Source of the DNA: a virus
Virus record (IMG/VR): IMGVR_UViG_3300033146_002993
Coordinates: 1-47,199 of that record
DNA: 47,199 bases
Reading direction: 5' to 3' (one strand)
This document shows positions 45,587-47,199 of this stretch, piece by piece (the stretch's first letter is position 1; each line of letters opens with the position of its first letter). A program made the translations under genes and the position numbers. A model generated the notes under the pieces. The model had not been told where the DNA came from. It made no database searches and worked only from the letters and a program-made list of their open reading frames with translations.

Positions 45587-45792
45587 TCAAAAGAGATTAT
45601 TTAGGAAATGAGTTGAATGTTGGTGATTGGGTTGTATTCATGCAGGTCGGGTATCGTGGATTAATGAAGGGAACTATTGCTAAAATGAATGATAAAAAAG
45701 CAACAATTGATCATGATCCTACTAATACATTCAAAACAAAAACAATACAATTTTATGATCAATTAGTAAAAATTCCCCTTGACAATATGTAA
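45583..45792 (+). CDS. KOW/SH3-like small protein, 69 aa
   Basis: Overlaps the nuclease stop. Strands DYLGNELNVGDWVVFMQVGYRG and GTIAKMNDKKATIDHD look like a KOW/SH3 barrel. The frame runs through the -35 box of promoter F before stopping at 45790-45792. Confidence 0.6.
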   Translation: MIKRDYLGNELNVGDWVVFMQVGYRGLMKGTIAKMNDKKATIDHDPTNTFKTKTIQFYDQLVKIPLDNM

Positions 45793-45806
45793 CCAATGAT
45801 TATATT
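45779..45806 (+). promoter_or_regulatory. Family promoter F
   Basis: TTGACA (45779-45784), 16-bp spacer, TATATT (45801-45806), tail ATATAATGTAAGGGGGGG. It overlaps the end of the preceding coding sequence. Confidence 0.85.
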
Positions 45807-45817
45807 ATATAATGTAA

Positions 45818-45838
45818 GGGGGGGAATAATTCTCTTCC
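45818..45838 (+). other. 5'-terminal mRNA stem-loop of promoter F
   Basis: Seven Gs (45818-45824) pair with CTCTTCC (45832-45838), three pairs being G-U, around the 7-nt loop AATAATT. Confidence 0.65.
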
Positions 45839-45855
45839 ACTGATTGGAGTTAGAA

Positions 45856-45975
45856 ATGAGAGTTCCGTTATTATCTTGGTTGTTAGAACGATATTTTGCT
45901 TATAAAAGAAATCAGAGGGTAAAAGCTCGTGTTGCCCGGTTTATGTCTCTTCATTCAAAAAGAGGTTTAAGATGA
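45856..45975 (+). CDS. Small basic peptide, 39 aa
   Basis: ATTGGAGTTAGAA precedes ATG 45856. An amphipathic start (VPLLSWLLERYFAYKRN) and an Arg-rich end. Its stop overlaps the next ATG (ATGA). First gene behind promoter F. Confidence 0.55.
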   Translation: MRVPLLSWLLERYFAYKRNQRVKARVARFMSLHSKRGLR

Positions 45976-46199
45976 AATATAAAATTATTGAAAAGATAAA
46001 CTTGTTGTCTGTTAATGCCGACACCAAATCTCTCATTGAACGTAAAGAGTGGACTGCTAAAACTTCTGGTTCTACTCATGAGGCTTGGTTTCGTGGTAAC
46101 AAAATGGTTTCTGTTGATTTTCATAGAGATAGTTCCATTACTGTTACCAGTGGTATTGGATATGGTAAAGTGAATAGCAAAACTTATGTGAGGGCATAA
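45972..46199 (+). CDS. Hypothetical protein, 75 aa
   Basis: Beta-rich sequence (TAKTSGSTHEAWFRGNKMVSVDFHRDSSITVTSG) with a basic helical start. No recognised motif. Confidence 0.6.
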   Translation: MKYKIIEKINLLSVNADTKSLIERKEWTAKTSGSTHEAWFRGNKMVSVDFHRDSSITVTSGIGYGKVNSKTYVRA

Positions 46200-46201
46200 T
46201 A

Positions 46202-46456
46202 ATGAGTGAAAGAAAATTTGATCGGTTTGATGTTCCAGAAACGGTAAAAAATATTATCAATACAAGTCTCAAAATTGAGATGCTTGATGCTTCTGATATT
46301 GTCACTCTTGGTGCGTCTCATGGTGGTGATTGGAAATCTCTTGTTGATGATATTTTGGAGATTGCTTATTCTAATATTCATTGGAATAATGATCATTCTA
46401 CTATTTCTCCATTGGTCAGTGAATTTTACAGAAAAGAGGTGTTAAATGCGTCCTGA
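46202..46456 (+). CDS. Hypothetical protein, 84 aa
   Basis: Starts two bases after the previous stop. Helical with a short Gly/His turn (LGASHGGDWKSLVDD). Overlaps the next gene by 11 bases. Confidence 0.6.
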   Translation: MSERKFDRFDVPETVKNIINTSLKIEMLDASDIVTLGASHGGDWKSLVDDILEIAYSNIHWNNDHSTISPLVSEFYRKEVLNAS

Positions 46457-46631
46457 AATTGTTACTGATGAACATCTTGAATTTCTTGATCGAGTTCGTG
46501 AAAAAGGAATGTTCAATATGTTATCTATTGAGGTTGTTGAATTAATGGTAATGAAATTTTGGTTGACTCTTGATGAGGCAAAAGAAATTCGTTCTTATTG
46601 GGTAACTTCTTTTGGTGATAAAAACCGATAA
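46446..46631 (+). CDS. Hypothetical protein, 61 aa
   Basis: Helical protein with EHLEFLDRVREKGMFNM and LTLDEAKEIRSYWV, a pattern seen in small early phage proteins. AAGAGGTGTTAA is the ribosome site. Confidence 0.6.
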   Translation: MRPEIVTDEHLEFLDRVREKGMFNMLSIEVVELMVMKFWLTLDEAKEIRSYWVTSFGDKNR

Positions 46632-46643
46632 TTGAGGTATGTG

Positions 46644-47105
46644 ATGAATTTTTATTGTTATGATGGTGATATTAAGAAATTGATCCCGGCTGGTTGGCTT
46701 TTCCAGAAACTCTATGCCAGTAACTATAAATCATATCGTAAAGGCGATATATATTTGTTTGTTGTTACTAAAATGGCAATAGAGATTTCTAATGTTAAAG
46801 CTGAATATCAGGTTGCTCTTATCGACTTTATTCTTGATCATAAAAACGAACCAGAATCTTTTTGGCATTCAACACGGGAAAATTCATTTTTTAAAGATTC
46901 TCTTTTTGCTAATTGGATTCTTCAGGATGGTGTTGTTATTTCTGATATTGAAGCTATGAAAAAGAAAGCAGAATGGTTTAGAGATTATGAAAAAGATGAT
47001 TCAATTCCGTATCTTGAGGATGGTTATCGAATTGAATATGAGCTGGTTGAAGCTATTCTTGAACTAAATGAACTTTTTTATCACCACAGCGACATTTTGA
47101 AATAA
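46644..47105 (+). CDS. Hypothetical protein, 153 aa
   Basis: ATG 46644 lies seven bases after ATTGAGGT; the frame's TTG at 46632 is part of that site. Alpha/beta protein rich in aromatic and acidic residues, with KAEYQVALIDFILDHKNEPESFWHS. Its last ~50 bases overlap the minus-strand gene below. Confidence 0.55.
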   Translation: MNFYCYDGDIKKLIPAGWLFQKLYASNYKSYRKGDIYLFVVTKMAIEISNVKAEYQVALIDFILDHKNEPESFWHSTRENSFFKDSLFANWILQDGVVISDIEAMKKKAEWFRDYEKDDSIPYLEDGYRIEYELVEAILELNELFYHHSDILK

Positions 47106-47187
47106 GCTGACCATGATTGTTCCATAGTTTATGCCAATGAAAATGCTTACCAGTATATTTTTCGATAATGATCAAAACCCGTTCCAT
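47053..47187 (-). CDS. Minus-strand paralogue of the 45-aa CxC protein
   Basis: Read on the minus strand from CAT at 47185-47187, a 44-codon frame ends at TAG (47053-47055). Its product shares KxTGKHxHWxxLW and ISKCRCGD with the plus-strand gene at 38407, at the same spacing. This is the only minus-strand gene I support; its start could lie further upstream outside the window. It suggests that the direction of transcription changes near the right edge. Confidence 0.65.
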   Translation of the reverse strand: MERVLIIIEKYTGKHFHWHKLWNNHGQLISKCRCGDKKVHLVQE

Positions 47188-47199
47188 TATATATTCATC

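Noticed and set aside
1-47199. CRISPR array
   Set aside because: The repeated elements are promoters of ~45 bp spaced by whole genes; no regular repeat-spacer pattern exists.

Overview
The window reads as about 47 kb of a T4-like (gp43/UvsX/gp41-type) tailed phage with an AT-rich genome that infects a Gram-negative bacterium. The evidence is a contiguous replication set: family B DNA polymerase, UvsX recombinase, DnaB-type helicase, zinc-finger primase, FEN-type RNase H and endonuclease VII. Genes are tightly packed, almost all on the + strand, with ATGA/TAATG overlaps, sigma70-like promoters and T4-late-type TATAAATA boxes. Lipoprotein signals, an outer-membrane barrel protein and an LPS-type glycosyltransferase point to a host with an outer membrane. 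The genus cannot be told from the sequence.

Layout. 1-3.2 kb: a cut gene, a secreted protein, a YqeY-like protein, a GT9 glycosyltransferase and a sulfotransferase-like protein. 3.2-8.8 kb: polymerase, UvsX and helicase. 8.8-12.2 kb: five consecutive exported proteins (lipoprotein, beta-barrel, three Gln/Gly-rich secreted proteins) closed by a strong terminator. 12.2-16.2 kb: zinc proteins, metallophosphoesterase, NADAR, DHH phosphoesterase. 16.2-19.6 kb: a block of overlapping genes whose products mostly start with an MKTYxxFLxE-type peptide like the capsid-targeting peptide of T4 internal proteins; cargo domains are a ligase-like nucleotidyltransferase, an NMN-adenylyltransferase-like protein and a SpoT-like HD hydrolase. 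19.6-27.4 kb: primase, ThyX, Mom-like DNA modification protein and a B12-dependent class II ribonucleotide reductase.

27.4-47 kb is an accessory region of many small genes. It is punctuated by a family of near-identical promoters, four of which are followed at the mRNA 5' end by a 6-7 bp stem with a 7-nt loop whose stem bases vary but keep pairing. It also holds a CCA-adding enzyme, a T4 Rnl1-like RNA ligase, a dNMP kinase, endonuclease VII behind an RBS-masking hairpin, an SPFH/band-7 protein and a RecB-like nuclease. At 33.13-33.54 kb lies a self-contained noncoding transcription unit (late promoter box to terminator). In it the 3' half of a tRNA precedes its matching 5' half, joined by a 13-bp inverted repeat, and a second tRNA-like gene follows.

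How the parts may work together: polymerase, primase, helicase, UvsX, RNase H and EndoVII form the replication-recombination core. RNR, ThyX and dNMP kinase supply nucleotides. Mom-like modification, NADAR, the HD hydrolase and the NMNAT-like protein look like host-takeover or counter-defence functions. The CCA enzyme and RNA ligase may serve the odd tRNA locus. All function calls are from motif reading by eye; no searches were run.
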